A stretch of DNA of 40,307 bases from Streptomyces sp. GTDB taxonomy: Bacteria > Actinomycetota > Actinomycetes > Streptomycetales > Streptomycetaceae. The DNA is taken from the NCBI GenBank assembly GCA_013362785.1, contig JABFVM010000071.1, positions 1 through 40,307 of the forward strand. The letters are read 5' to 3'. Positions 8,344 through 16,860 of the stretch are shown in pieces. The notes under the pieces are model-generated. The model saw only the letters and a list, made by a program, of their open reading frames with translations. It searched no databases and was not told where the DNA came from. Numbering within the stretch: position 1 is the first letter of the stretch; each line of letters begins with the position of its first letter. The translations under genes and the position numbers were made by a program.

Positions 8344-9540
8344 TCAGTCCGCCCGGCTCACGGCAGGGAGGAGGGCCACGACCTCCCAGCCGTGGTCCCC
8401 GCGCGGGCCGGTGTGCAGGGTGCCGCCCAGAGCGGTGACGCGTTCGGTGAGGCCGACGATGCCGAAGCCTCCGCCCCGGGCGGCGTACGGCAGCGGGGCG
8501 CCTCCGCGGCCGTTGTCGCGTACCGTCACGCGCAGGGTGTCGTCGGCGTGGGCGAGGGCGACGGTGACTTCGGTGGCGTCGGCGGCGTGGCGGCGTACGT
8601 TCGTGAGGGCTTCCTGGACGACGCGGTAGGCGGCAGCCTGCACTTCGTGGGGCAGGTTCCGGGGCACCGAGGCGTCGCAGTGCAGTTCGGCCTTCAAGCC
8701 GGTCGGACCGCCGAACCCGTCGACCAGGTCCGCAAGGGCTGTCAGGTCGCCCACCGGGCGGTTCTCGCCCGGCTCGACGCGGGCGGTCTCCTGTGGGCCA
8801 CCGCGCAGGATACCGACGGTCACGCGCATGGAGTCGAGCGCCTGGGTCGCGGCGTGCTCGATGCCCGCCAGGACCGGGTCCAGGCGGTCGCGTTCGCCGC
8901 TGACCATCATGCGGGCCATCTGCGTCTGGACCAGGATGCCGGTGACATGGTGCGCGACGAAGTCGTGCAGGTCGGCCGCCATGGCGAGGCGTTCGGAGCG
9001 GCGGGTCTCGGCGACCGCGACGCCGCGTCTGCGGTCCAGAGAGCGCAGGTAGCCGCCGAGGCCGGCGAAAACGCCGGTCAGCAGCGCCAGCGGCAGCGTG
9101 AACAGCAGCGCGTCTTCCCTGGCGATGATGTCGTAGAAGCGCAGCGGCATCACGACGGTCGCCCCGCCTGTGAGGACGGCGCACAGCAACGCCCACCGTG
9201 GTGAGCAGGTACGGACGGCGATCAGCAACAGGCAGAGCAGCACCGCCACTTCACCGGGTCCGAGTGTCCGCACGCGCTCGGTCGTCGCGGCCACGGCGGT
9301 CAAGGCCAGGGAAGCGCCTGCTGGTACGGCGGCCCGCAGCTGGGGGGTGAGCCACGCGGGCCGCCGGGCGGAGGGCCAGGAGGGCCAGAGGACGGCCGCG
9401 AGGCCGAGCGACAGGAGCAGGAGCACCGGCCAGAGGGTCTTGCCGTTGGAGGCGGCGATGAGCACGTCCGCGGCGGCCAGCAGGACCAGCGTGGTGACAC
9501 CCATCGCACGCAGATAGCCCTGCCGACGGGGCCGCGTCAT
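8344..9540 (-). CDS. NarL-family sensor histidine kinase, orphan
   Basis: A 398-residue kinase with about five membrane helices in residues 1-165, then a HisKA_3 dimerisation domain with phospho-acceptor H192 in MAADLHDFVAHHVTGIL, and a short HATPase domain (VQEALTNVRRHA; DNGRGGA; GFGIVGLTERV). It lies tail-to-tail with the ABC permease. Kinases of this class nearly always sit beside a LuxR/NarL response regulator, yet none is present on either side: downstream is the convergent permease and upstream is a terminator and the GH93 gene. The ATG at 9540 has no strong ribosome binding site, so a start further upstream (up to 9627) cannot be excluded. It may sense conditions for the neighbouring ABC exporter, but only proximity supports this. 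Confidence 0.88.
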   Translation of the reverse strand: MTRPRRQGYLRAMGVTTLVLLAAADVLIAASNGKTLWPVLLLLSLGLAAVLWPSWPSARRPAWLTPQLRAAVPAGASLALTAVAATTERVRTLGPGEVAVLLCLLLIAVRTCSPRWALLCAVLTGGATVVMPLRFYDIIAREDALLFTLPLALLTGVFAGLGGYLRSLDRRRGVAVAETRRSERLAMAADLHDFVAHHVTGILVQTQMARMMVSGERDRLDPVLAGIEHAATQALDSMRVTVGILRGGPQETARVEPGENRPVGDLTALADLVDGFGGPTGLKAELHCDASVPRNLPHEVQAAAYRVVQEALTNVRRHAADATEVTVALAHADDTLRVTVRDNGRGGAPLPYAARGGGFGIVGLTERVTALGGTLHTGPRGDHGWEVVALLPAVSRAD

Positions 9541-9633
9541 GGGGATGTCGTCCGTCGCGGGCAGGAGGTTCACATCGGTCACTGTAGAGAGGAGCGGCCG
9601 GCTGCGGCGCGGCCGGTCGGCCGGCACGGACGT

Positions 9634-9672
9634 CAGGCGCGGGAACCGCTTCGCCGGCGGTTCCCGCGCCTG
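9634..9672 (-). terminator. Strong hairpin terminator after GH93 gene
   Basis: CAGGCGCGGGAACCGC (9634-9649) and its exact complement GCGGTTCCCGCGCCTG (9657-9672) enclose a 7-nt loop. The 16-bp perfect stem begins 22 bases after the stop of the minus-strand GH93 gene. No T tract follows, which is common for actinomycete terminators. Confidence 0.7.
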
Positions 9673-9693
9673 GTCATGGCACGGTGGGAGCTG

Positions 9694-11751
9694 TCAGTTG
9701 ACGCGGACGATCTTCCAGAGCTGGTCGTCGAGGTTGGCGCTGCCCCACTGGACGACGGCTGCCCCGTTGGCGGTGGAGGACTGGGCGACGCCGGCGACGA
9801 GGGTGCTGTTCACGTTCCGGAGTTTGAAGTAGCCGCCGCCCGCGTCGGTGAGGGTCCACTTCTGGGAGTCGGCGCTGGAGGCGGTGCTCTGGACGATGGC
9901 AGCGCCCGCGGTGCTGGAGGAGCCTTGGATGTCCAGGTTGAGGTTGCTCTTGGCGTTCTTGATGGTCCAGGCGCCGCTGCCCGCCGACTGGAAGGTGAAG
10001 AGCTGGCACGCGCAGGCCGTGTTCTGCCACTGGCCAACGGCGATGCCCGCGGTGGTGGAACCGGCCGGGATGTCGAGGTACTTGCCGCTGTTCTTGTTCA
10101 CCAGGACGTACTGGCCGGTACCCAGGGGCGGCAGGGCGGTCTGGGTGAGGTTCCAGCGCTGGCAGCCGCAGCTGGTGCCGCTCCACTGCACGGCGGTGGT
10201 GCCGACGGTGGTGGAGGCGCTGGGGATTTCGAGGAGCTTGCCGCTGATGCGGTTGGTGATGCTGTACCCGCCGGCCGGGTGGGGTGCGATGGCCCACTCG
10301 TGGTCGGGGGTGCCGTTGTCATCCCACTGCAGGACGGTTGCGCCGTCGGCGGTGGACTGGTTCTGGACGCCGAGGACCTTGCCGCCGGCGACGTTGAAGA
10401 TCTTGAAGTAGCCCGAGGACTGCTGCTCGAAGCGCCACTGCTGGTTGGTGGAGGTGGTGGGGTCCTGCTGGGTGGCGGTGGTGCCGTTGGTGGTGGAGCC
10501 GCCGGCGATGGTGAGGTTCAGGGCGCTGTTCGCGTTGGTCATGGTGTAGGTGGCGCCGTCGGAGATGCTGCCGCCGAAGTCGACCGTGCTGTACGTGACC
10601 GGGTTGCGGCGGTTGTCGCCACCGAAGCCCGCGCTGAACACCATCAGACTGTGGCCGTCGGCCAGCGGAAGCAGACCGCGGCTGTAGCCGCCACCGACGT
10701 TGGAGGGCATGCGCGTCCAGGTGTCCGCGGCGCCGTTCTGCGTGTTGACGAACAGGTCGTCGCTGCTGTGGGCGGTGGCGACGAGGGTCCCGTTCGGCCC
10801 ACCGGTGGGCAGCCAGGTGATGTAGGGCGTGCCCTGGGGGACCAGGCCGTCGGTGGTGCGCAGCGGGATACCGGTGACGGAGTCGAACGCTTCCGGGTCG
10901 GAGGAGATCTTGTAGTGGACGGCGAAGTTGCCCGCCGCGGAACCGCCGAACTCGTACGTCATGATGTATTTGCCGTTGGGCATCCTGGCGACGGTCGGCA
11001 TGCCGGGGCGCTGGCTGTAGGTCGGCATCGCCACGTCGTCCACGACCGGGCCCCAGTTGCGGACGTCCGTGGAGACCTGGTGGACGATCTTCTGGCCGTG
11101 GTCGGTGTCGCGCTGGTCGGAGTAGTAGACGATGAGCCTGTCGCCGGAGACCAGGAAGAACGGTTCCCACACGGGGGTGTTGCCGTTCACGTCCGTGGCT
11201 TTACCGCCGGTGGCGATGTTGGTGACGAAGCTCCAGCTCTGGCCGCGGTCGGTGCTGGCGTACAGATCGATCTTGCTGCCGCCCCGGTCGTACGGCACCG
11301 AGTCACCGGCGGCGAGGATGGTCCCGGCGGGGAAGCCGCCCATGGCCCTGGGCAGTTCGAACAGCTCGGGCTGCCAGCGCATGCCCCAGCCGTTCTGGGT
11401 GTCGGCGACCTCGGAGATCTTCGTCCAGGAGGCGCCGTTGTCGGTGCTGCGGTAGATCGGGAAGACGGGCATGTCCACGCGGTACTGCTCGAACGTGGCG
11501 AGCAGGGTGCCGTTGGCCGAGCCGTTGTGCTGCAGGCGCATCGCCCGCGGGTAGTAGCTTCCGGGGGAGAGTGCGTCGGACGGCGGGGTGTAGAGCGTCT
11601 GGGCAGGGCGGGAGAGGGCGTCCGCCCTGCCCGCGCCGGGCAGGACCAGCGTCGCTGCCGCGACGGCCAGGGCCAGCAGCAGGAACAGGAGAGTGGCGGG
11701 GACGGGACGCGGAGCGGCGCCGGGTCTGACGCCTGGCTGTGCGGGGGACAT
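9694..11751 (-). CDS. Secreted GH93-like exo-arabinanase with two ricin-B lectin domains
   Basis: A 685-residue secreted protein. A signal peptide (residues 1 to about 45, ending GRADA) leads into a six-bladed sialidase-fold domain (about 50-395) with Asp boxes STDNGASW and STDRGQSW. Two conserved glutamates, E196 in VWEPFF and E267 in MTYEFGG, are 71 residues apart and sit in the motif order SDQRD, QRPGMP, NGKYIMTYE of family GH93 exo-alpha-1,5-L-arabinanases. The C-terminal 285 residues are two ricin-type beta-trefoils (CBM13) with six QxW-like motifs (NQQW, DHEW, CQRW, CQLF, SQKW, DQLW). The start at 11751 has CGGAG six bases upstream. It lies 292 bases downstream of lacI-1 on the same strand. 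Expected role: cutting arabinan outside the cell. A different exo-glycosidase with the same fold is possible. Confidence 0.82.
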   Translation of the reverse strand: MSPAQPGVRPGAAPRPVPATLLFLLLALAVAAATLVLPGAGRADALSRPAQTLYTPPSDALSPGSYYPRAMRLQHNGSANGTLLATFEQYRVDMPVFPIYRSTDNGASWTKISEVADTQNGWGMRWQPELFELPRAMGGFPAGTILAAGDSVPYDRGGSKIDLYASTDRGQSWSFVTNIATGGKATDVNGNTPVWEPFFLVSGDRLIVYYSDQRDTDHGQKIVHQVSTDVRNWGPVVDDVAMPTYSQRPGMPTVARMPNGKYIMTYEFGGSAAGNFAVHYKISSDPEAFDSVTGIPLRTTDGLVPQGTPYITWLPTGGPNGTLVATAHSSDDLFVNTQNGAADTWTRMPSNVGGGYSRGLLPLADGHSLMVFSAGFGGDNRRNPVTYSTVDFGGSISDGATYTMTNANSALNLTIAGGSTTNGTTATQQDPTTSTNQQWRFEQQSSGYFKIFNVAGGKVLGVQNQSTADGATVLQWDDNGTPDHEWAIAPHPAGGYSITNRISGKLLEIPSASTTVGTTAVQWSGTSCGCQRWNLTQTALPPLGTGQYVLVNKNSGKYLDIPAGSTTAGIAVGQWQNTACACQLFTFQSAGSGAWTIKNAKSNLNLDIQGSSSTAGAAIVQSTASSADSQKWTLTDAGGGYFKLRNVNSTLVAGVAQSSTANGAAVVQWGSANLDDQLWKIVRVN

Positions 11752-12043
11752 GTGCGGCTCCGATGGCGGGGCGGGGTTCTTCCTACGGGGCCGCCGCCCC
11801 AGGACGATCAGGTTGGGGGCGGCGGGGTTCAGGGGGCGGGTCGGCCGGCGGGAGGGCCGGACGGCATCGCGACAAAAGGGCGTGGTCGGCATCCGCGTGG
11901 CGGGACGGCGGCGCGGTAGCACGGGCGGGACGGCTGCGCGGAGCACTGGGGCGGGCCGGCTGTGGGATCGATGGCCGTTGTGCGCGGGTCGCCGCGGTGC
12001 GTGCGGCGTGTGTCCTACGTCGCCCGGGGGCTGAGGGTGGTGC

Positions 12044-13108
12044 TCAGGTGGTGTGCGAACGGCTCGGGCCCTTGTGGGCCGGCGGCGGTGCGGTCGAGCC
12101 GCGGACGACGAGTTCGACCGGTGGGTCGCTCGCGGGCGGCAGTTCCATGTCCGGTTTCTCGATGGCGTGGACGAGCAGCCCGACTCCCTCCCGCGCCGCG
12201 GCGTCGAAGGGCTGACGCACGGTGGTCAGCGGCGGAGAGACATAGGCGAAGACCGGGTTGCCGTCGAACCCGACGACACTGATCTCCTCCGGCACCCGCC
12301 GCCCTGCTTCACGCAGGGCGTGGATCAGGCCGATCGCCATCTCGTCGCCCGCCGCGAACACAGCGGTCACCGAGCCGTCCGAGGCCAGCTCGCGACCCGC
12401 CGCATATCCGGAGGCGGCTGACCAGTCACCGTTGAGCAGTGGCGGCTCGTGTGCGCCCCGCGCCGCGAGCGCTGCTCGCCACCCTTCTATACGGTCCTTG
12501 GTGGCGTACCAGCGTCGCGGGCCGGCGAGGTGATGAACGGTCTCGTGCCCCAGATCCAGCAGATGCTCGGTGGCCGCCCGCGCCAGTTCGTGTGCGCCCA
12601 CACCCACGGTCACGGTACGGGTGGCGGTGAAGGCCGGCGGTGCCCCCAGGAAGAGGACGGGGACGTCGACACGGATGCTGACGTCCCCTTCCACGATGGG
12701 TTCGGAGACGATGAAGCCGTCCACGCCTTGCTCAAACAGTGACTCCACGGCACCGGCGATGCCCGCGGGCTCGCCATCCGGCGTGTTGACCACACGGAGC
12801 GCGTAACCCGCGTCGCGCACGGCCCGCTCGATGTGCACGAGCAGCGAGGCGGTCCCGTATCCGACGGTGCCCAGGGCGACCACGCCGATGGAGCCGGTAC
12901 GTCCGGAGGCCAGTGTCCTGGCCGCCTGGTTCAGCCGGTAGCCGAGTTCCTCAGCGGCCGCGAGGACCTTTGTGCGGGCCTCCGCGGAGACATACGGCTC
13001 GTCGTTGAGAACCCGGGACACCGTCTTGCGTGACACCCCGGCCAGGCGGGCCACGTCCGCGCTGCGCGGCACAGGGGAGCCCTCGCTCCGTCCCAGCACT
13101 GCTGCCAT
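12044..13108 (-). CDS. LacI-family repressor 1
   Basis: A 354-residue LacI/GalR protein. The N-terminal HTH reads SADVARLAGVSRKTVSRVLN, followed by the hinge LNQAARTLASGRTGSIGVV, then a periplasmic-binding-protein-like sugar domain to the C-terminus (for example VTAVFAAGDEMAIGLIHAL and VVGFDGNPVFAYVSPPLTTVRQP). The ATG at 13108 is chosen because GGGAGA lies just upstream; a longer frame to 13183 would begin inside the operator palindrome. It is divergent from the transporter operon starting at 13603 and points towards the GH93 gene. It is clearly paralogous to the repressor at 19061-20194. Its own promoter carries a double-dyad operator, so autoregulation is likely. The inducer is presumably a galactosyl or arabinosyl sugar. 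Confidence 0.92.
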   Translation of the reverse strand: MAAVLGRSEGSPVPRSADVARLAGVSRKTVSRVLNDEPYVSAEARTKVLAAAEELGYRLNQAARTLASGRTGSIGVVALGTVGYGTASLLVHIERAVRDAGYALRVVNTPDGEPAGIAGAVESLFEQGVDGFIVSEPIVEGDVSIRVDVPVLFLGAPPAFTATRTVTVGVGAHELARAATEHLLDLGHETVHHLAGPRRWYATKDRIEGWRAALAARGAHEPPLLNGDWSAASGYAAGRELASDGSVTAVFAAGDEMAIGLIHALREAGRRVPEEISVVGFDGNPVFAYVSPPLTTVRQPFDAAAREGVGLLVHAIEKPDMELPPASDPPVELVVRGSTAPPPAHKGPSRSHTT

Positions 13109-13154
13109 GAAGTCTCCCGACGGCCGTACGTCTGCATCGAAGGAGGTCAACTGT

Positions 13155-13183
13155 ATGACCACGCGGTCTGACCGCGTGGTCAT
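13155..13183. promoter_or_regulatory. Double-dyad LacI operator 1
   Basis: A perfect 29-bp palindrome: ATGACCACGCGGTC (13155-13168), a single central T, then the exact complement GACCGCGTGGTCAT. It can be read as two overlapping CG-centred LacI-type dyads with TGACC half-sites, centred at 13162/63 and 13175/76, 13 bases apart. It begins at the last base of the lacI-1 -10 element, so a bound repressor would cover the transcription start. The binding protein is inferred to be LacI-1 itself. Confidence 0.8.
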
Positions 13184-13211
13184 GTCTACGTAGCCGACAG
13201 CTGTACGTCAA
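13183..13211 (-). promoter_or_regulatory. Promoter of lacI-1
   Basis: On the minus strand TTGACG (13211-13206) and TAGACA (13188-13183) are separated by exactly 17 bases, a housekeeping-sigma promoter. Its arrangement relative to the operator is the same as at the second lacI gene (18927-18955). Confidence 0.75.
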
Positions 13212-13292
13212 GGGTCCTCGCAGTATCGATTCCGGTGGGCGGCAACGGATTCGATGGCGGGCGGCTGATCGGCGACGGGCTGCGGGGCCACC

Positions 13293-13333
13293 CTGAGGGG
13301 GTCACCTCTGTCGGGTATACATGCTGGTCAGAC
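13293..13333 (+). promoter_or_regulatory. Candidate promoter of transporter operon 1
   Basis: TATACA (13316-13321) is a good -10 element; CTGAGG 17 bases upstream is a poor -35. Just after the -10 comes GGTCAGAC (13326-13333), identical to the centre of operator 1 read on the minus strand, so the repressor may bind here weakly. A second candidate -35, TTGACA at 13448-13453, has no clear -10. The rest of 13212-13602 shows nothing else convincing. Confidence 0.35.
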
Positions 13334-13602
13334 GGCAGAAACTCACTCGCAGGCCCGCTCGCGAAACGAAGTCGTCGTTCCCGTCCGACGGTGAGCCGTC
13401 CCACTTCTCGGCATGTGCGGTCCGCCCTGAGGTCGGATCGCAGGGGCTTGACAGCGGCTCCCCGGAGCGTTCAGTCTTCCTCGCAACCGCCGGTCGTATT
13501 TGTTTGATCGTGTTGAGTCTTGGTCGCGTGGACGACCGCTTCCCCGTCACACCCCGCGGGCCGACGTGCCGCCTGGGCACGGCCGCCCTGTCAGGAGCCG
13601 AA

Positions 13603-14913
13603 ATGCACTCTTCCTCCCTCGGCCGGCCCGTGCCGGCTGCCAGCCGCCGCACCGTCCTGCGCGGTATTGGTGGTGCAGCCGTCCTGGGCGCCGGCATACC
13701 GCTGCTCAGCGCCTGCGGCGGCAGCGGTACGGCGTCCGACCCGAAGACCGTCAGCCTCGGGTCGAACGCGTCGGACGCGGTGCCGAAGAAGGCGTTCGCC
13801 GAGATCTACGCGGCCTTCACCAAGCAGTCCGGGATCACGGTCGACGTGAACACCAAGGACCACAACACGTTCCAGGAGCAGATCAACTCCTACCTCCAGG
13901 GCACGCCGGACGACGTGTTCAACTGGTTCGCCGGCTACCGCATGCAGTTCTTCGCGGCCAAGGGCCTGGCCTCCCCGATCGACGATGTCTGGCAGAAGAT
14001 CGGCGGCAACTTCCCCGAGGCGATGAAGGCGCTCAGCAGGGGCGCGGACGGCAAGTACTACTTCGTGCCGATCTCCACGTCCCTCTGGGGCGTCTTCTAC
14101 CGCAAGAGCGTCTTCCAGCAGCACGGCTACGAGATCCCCACCACCTGGGACCAACTCGTCGCCCTGTGCAAGCAGATGAAGAAGGACGGCCTCGTCCCGT
14201 TCGCCTTCGGCGACAAGGACGCCTGGCCCGCGCTCGGCACCTTCGACCAGATCAACTTCCGCACCAACGGCTACGACTTCCACGTCGAGCTGATGGCCGG
14301 CAAGGCGTCCTGGACCGACGCCAAGGTCCGCACCGCCTTCGACCACTGGGCCGAGATCCTCCCCTACCACCAGGAGGGCGCCGTCGGCCGCACCTGGCAG
14401 GACGCCGCCCAGACGCTGATATCGAAGAAGGCCGGCATGTACCTGTTCGGCAGCTTCGTGGCGCAGCAGTTCACGAACAAGGCCGACCTGGACGACCTCG
14501 ACTTCTTCCCCTTCCCGGAGATCAACTCCGCGTACGGGCAGGACACCGTCGAGGCGCCCACCGACGGCTTCATGCTCTCCAAGGCCCCGAAGAACAAGGC
14601 CGGCGCGCTCAAGCTCCTGGAGTTCCTGGGCACGCCGGAGGCCGAGCAGATCTATCTGAAGTCCGACCCGAGCCTGGTCGCAGCCTCCAACAAGGCCGAC
14701 ACCTCCTCGTACACCGCGCTGCAGAAGAAGGCGTACGCGACGATCTCCGGCGCCAAGCACCTCACCCAGTTCATGGACCGCGACAGCCGGCCGGACTTCA
14801 CCTCCACGGTGATGCAGCCCGCGCTGCAGAAGTTCATCCGCGACCCCAAGGGCGTCGACAGCCTGCTGGCGTCGATCGAGCGCCAGAAGAAGACGATCTT
14901 CGCGTCCGCATGA
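13603..14913 (+). CDS. Sugar ABC transporter substrate-binding lipoprotein (cassette 1)
   Basis: A 436-residue extracytoplasmic solute-binding protein of the carbohydrate type (SBP_bac_1/8). The N-terminus has a Tat-like twin arginine (SRRTVLRGIGG) and a lipobox LLSAC, so it should be a membrane-anchored lipoprotein. The mature part shows the typical pattern of this family, with FVPISTSLWGVFYRKSVF near residue 155, then GTFDQINFRT, and PTDGFMLSKAPKNKAGALK towards the end. The start at 13603 has AGGAG six bases upstream; the frame is open much further upstream without a site. Its stop overlaps the next permease start (ATGA). It should capture oligosaccharides released outside the cell for the permeases at 14910-16816. 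Confidence 0.92.
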   Translation: MHSSSLGRPVPAASRRTVLRGIGGAAVLGAGIPLLSACGGSGTASDPKTVSLGSNASDAVPKKAFAEIYAAFTKQSGITVDVNTKDHNTFQEQINSYLQGTPDDVFNWFAGYRMQFFAAKGLASPIDDVWQKIGGNFPEAMKALSRGADGKYYFVPISTSLWGVFYRKSVFQQHGYEIPTTWDQLVALCKQMKKDGLVPFAFGDKDAWPALGTFDQINFRTNGYDFHVELMAGKASWTDAKVRTAFDHWAEILPYHQEGAVGRTWQDAAQTLISKKAGMYLFGSFVAQQFTNKADLDDLDFFPFPEINSAYGQDTVEAPTDGFMLSKAPKNKAGALKLLEFLGTPEAEQIYLKSDPSLVAASNKADTSSYTALQKKAYATISGAKHLTQFMDRDSRPDFTSTVMQPALQKFIRDPKGVDSLLASIERQKKTIFASA

Positions 14914-15932
14914 CCGCCACCACGAACACCGGTACCGGGACCGGCACCACCAGCACCCCGGGGACGGCCGCAGTGCCGCCCCCGGGCAACCCGAAGAATG
15001 TGACCACGGGTCAGGCCGGGCGGCAGCGGGCGCCCTTGGGCCACCGACGGCTGCTCACCCGACGGGACCGCATCACGCTCGGCCTCATGGCCGGGGTGCC
15101 GACGATCCTGCACGTCATGCTCGTCTGGCTCACGGCTCTCGCCTCCATCGCGCTGGCCTTCACCACCTGGGACGGCATCGGCTTCGACTCGATCAAATGG
15201 GTCGGGCTGGACAACTTCCGTGAACTGTTCAGCAACAACCCGCAGTTCTGGCCCGCCGTCCAGCACAACGTCATCTGGTTCGTCGTACTCATCCTGATCC
15301 CGACGCCGCTGGGACTGTTCCTGGCCGTGCAGCTGGACAAGAAGATCCGGTTCAGCAGGGTCTACCAGACCGCGTTCTTCCTGCCCGTCGTGCTGTCGAT
15401 GGCGGTCATCGGGTTTGTGTGGCAGCTCGTCTACAACCCCGACACCGGCCTGATCAACAGCATCATCGGCGCCAACGAGCCCGGCCACTACATCGACTGG
15501 ATCGGCGACCCGGACCTCAACCTGTGGTCTGTCCTCATCGCCGCGTCCTGGCGCCACACCGGCTACATGATGATCCTCTACCTGGCGGGTCTGAAGGGCG
15601 TCGACCCGGCCCTGCGGGAGGCGTCCTCGCTGGACGGTGCCAACGAGTGGCAGACGTTCAAGAACGTCATCTTCCCGACCCTGCGCCCCACCAACACCGT
15701 CGTCCTGGTCGTGACGATCATCGAGGCCCTGCGCGCCTTCGACCTGGTCTTCGTCTTCAACAAGGGCGCCCAGGGCACGGAACTCCTCTCGATCCTGGTC
15801 ACCAACAACATCATCGGCGAGTCCAGCCGGATCGGATACGGCTCGGCGATCGCCGTGGTCCTGCTGGTGATCTCCCTCGCCGTGATCATCCCGTATCTGA
15901 TCGCGACCTTCCGGAAGGAGCGGCGCGCATGA
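14910..15932 (+). CDS. Sugar ABC transporter permease, MalF type (cassette 1)
   Basis: A 340-residue permease with a Thr/Gly/Pro-rich cytoplasmic N-terminus (about 60 residues) and six predicted membrane helices. The cytoplasmic EAA loop is REASSLDGANEWQTFKNVIFP, the ATPase docking site of carbohydrate importers. ATG overlaps the stop of the binding-protein gene, so translation is coupled; a long GC-rich frame extends upstream but is the shadow of that gene. It pairs with the MalG-type permease at 15929. No ATPase gene is present in this operon. Confidence 0.93.
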   Translation: MTATTNTGTGTGTTSTPGTAAVPPPGNPKNVTTGQAGRQRAPLGHRRLLTRRDRITLGLMAGVPTILHVMLVWLTALASIALAFTTWDGIGFDSIKWVGLDNFRELFSNNPQFWPAVQHNVIWFVVLILIPTPLGLFLAVQLDKKIRFSRVYQTAFFLPVVLSMAVIGFVWQLVYNPDTGLINSIIGANEPGHYIDWIGDPDLNLWSVLIAASWRHTGYMMILYLAGLKGVDPALREASSLDGANEWQTFKNVIFPTLRPTNTVVLVVTIIEALRAFDLVFVFNKGAQGTELLSILVTNNIIGESSRIGYGSAIAVVLLVISLAVIIPYLIATFRKERRA

Positions 15933-16816
15933 GCAACGTGAGCGCGCTGGCCAAGCAGCGCACACCCGTCCGTCCCGCCCGGATCCTGCTGCACGTCTTC
16001 CTCGCCGGTGCCGCGCTGGCCTGGCTCGCGCCCCTGCTGTGGGCGATGTACGCGGCGATGCGCCCGTACGCCGAGACCAGCACCAAGGGCTACGTCTCCT
16101 GGCCCGACAAGCTGAGCCTCGACAACTTCACCAACGCCTTCCAGCAGTCGGACATGCCGCACTACTTCGGGAACACCCTGCTGGTGGCGATCCCGGCGGT
16201 GCTGCTGACGCTGTTCCTGTCGTCGTGTGTGGCCTTCTACGTCAGCCGCTTCGACTTCCGCGTCAACCTCTTCCTGCTCCTGGTGTTCACGGCCGGCAAC
16301 CTGCTCCCGCAGCAGGTCATCATCACCCCGCTGTACCGCCTCTACCTGCTCATCGACCTGCCAGGCATCACCATGAGCGGCAAGCTCTACGACTCCGCCC
16401 TCGGCCTGGTGCTGATCCACGTGGCGTTCCAGTCCGGGTTCTGCGCGTTCGTGCTGAGCAACTACATGCGCTCGCTGCCGCACGAGCTGACCGAGGCCGC
16501 GCTGGTCGACGGCGCCTCGGTGTGGCGCCTGTACTGGCAGATCGTGCTGCCCCTGTGCAAGCCGGCGATGGCCGCCCTGGCGACGCTGCTGTCCATCTGG
16601 ATCTACAACGACTTCTTCTGGGCCATCGTCCTGATCTCCACCGGCGAGAACATGCCGATCACCTCGGCACTGAACAACCTCTCCGGCCAGTACTTCACCG
16701 ACCCCAACCTCATCGCCGCCGGCGCCCTGCTCACCGCGATCCCCACCCTGATCGTCTACTTCGTGCTCCAGCGCCAGTTCGTCAGCGGCCTCACCCTGGG
16801 CGCCAACAAGGGCTGA
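15929..16816 (+). CDS. Sugar ABC transporter permease, MalG type (cassette 1)
   Basis: A 295-residue inner-membrane permease with six predicted helices, the first beginning near residue 20 (ILLHVFLAGAALAWLAPLLW). The EAA loop TEAALVDGASVWRLYWQIVLP is at about residue 190. It overlaps the preceding permease by ATGA and is followed 44 bases later by the GH42 gene. With the MalF-type partner it forms the channel of the importer. Confidence 0.93.
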   Translation: MSNVSALAKQRTPVRPARILLHVFLAGAALAWLAPLLWAMYAAMRPYAETSTKGYVSWPDKLSLDNFTNAFQQSDMPHYFGNTLLVAIPAVLLTLFLSSCVAFYVSRFDFRVNLFLLLVFTAGNLLPQQVIITPLYRLYLLIDLPGITMSGKLYDSALGLVLIHVAFQSGFCAFVLSNYMRSLPHELTEAALVDGASVWRLYWQIVLPLCKPAMAALATLLSIWIYNDFFWAIVLISTGENMPITSALNNLSGQYFTDPNLIAAGALLTAIPTLIVYFVLQRQFVSGLTLGANKG

Positions 16817-16860
16817 GGCACGCCTCCCACTCCTTCCTCACACCTCCCGGAGTACCACCA

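Noticed and set aside
9694..11751. GH33 sialidase
   Set aside because: Asp boxes and a propeller are present, but the motif order around E196 and E267 matches GH93, and the neighbouring genes handle plant sugars.
9676..11919. 747-residue open frame on the plus strand
   Set aside because: It is antisense to the GH93 gene, which has a signal peptide, Asp boxes and lectin motifs; the plus-strand product is low complexity.
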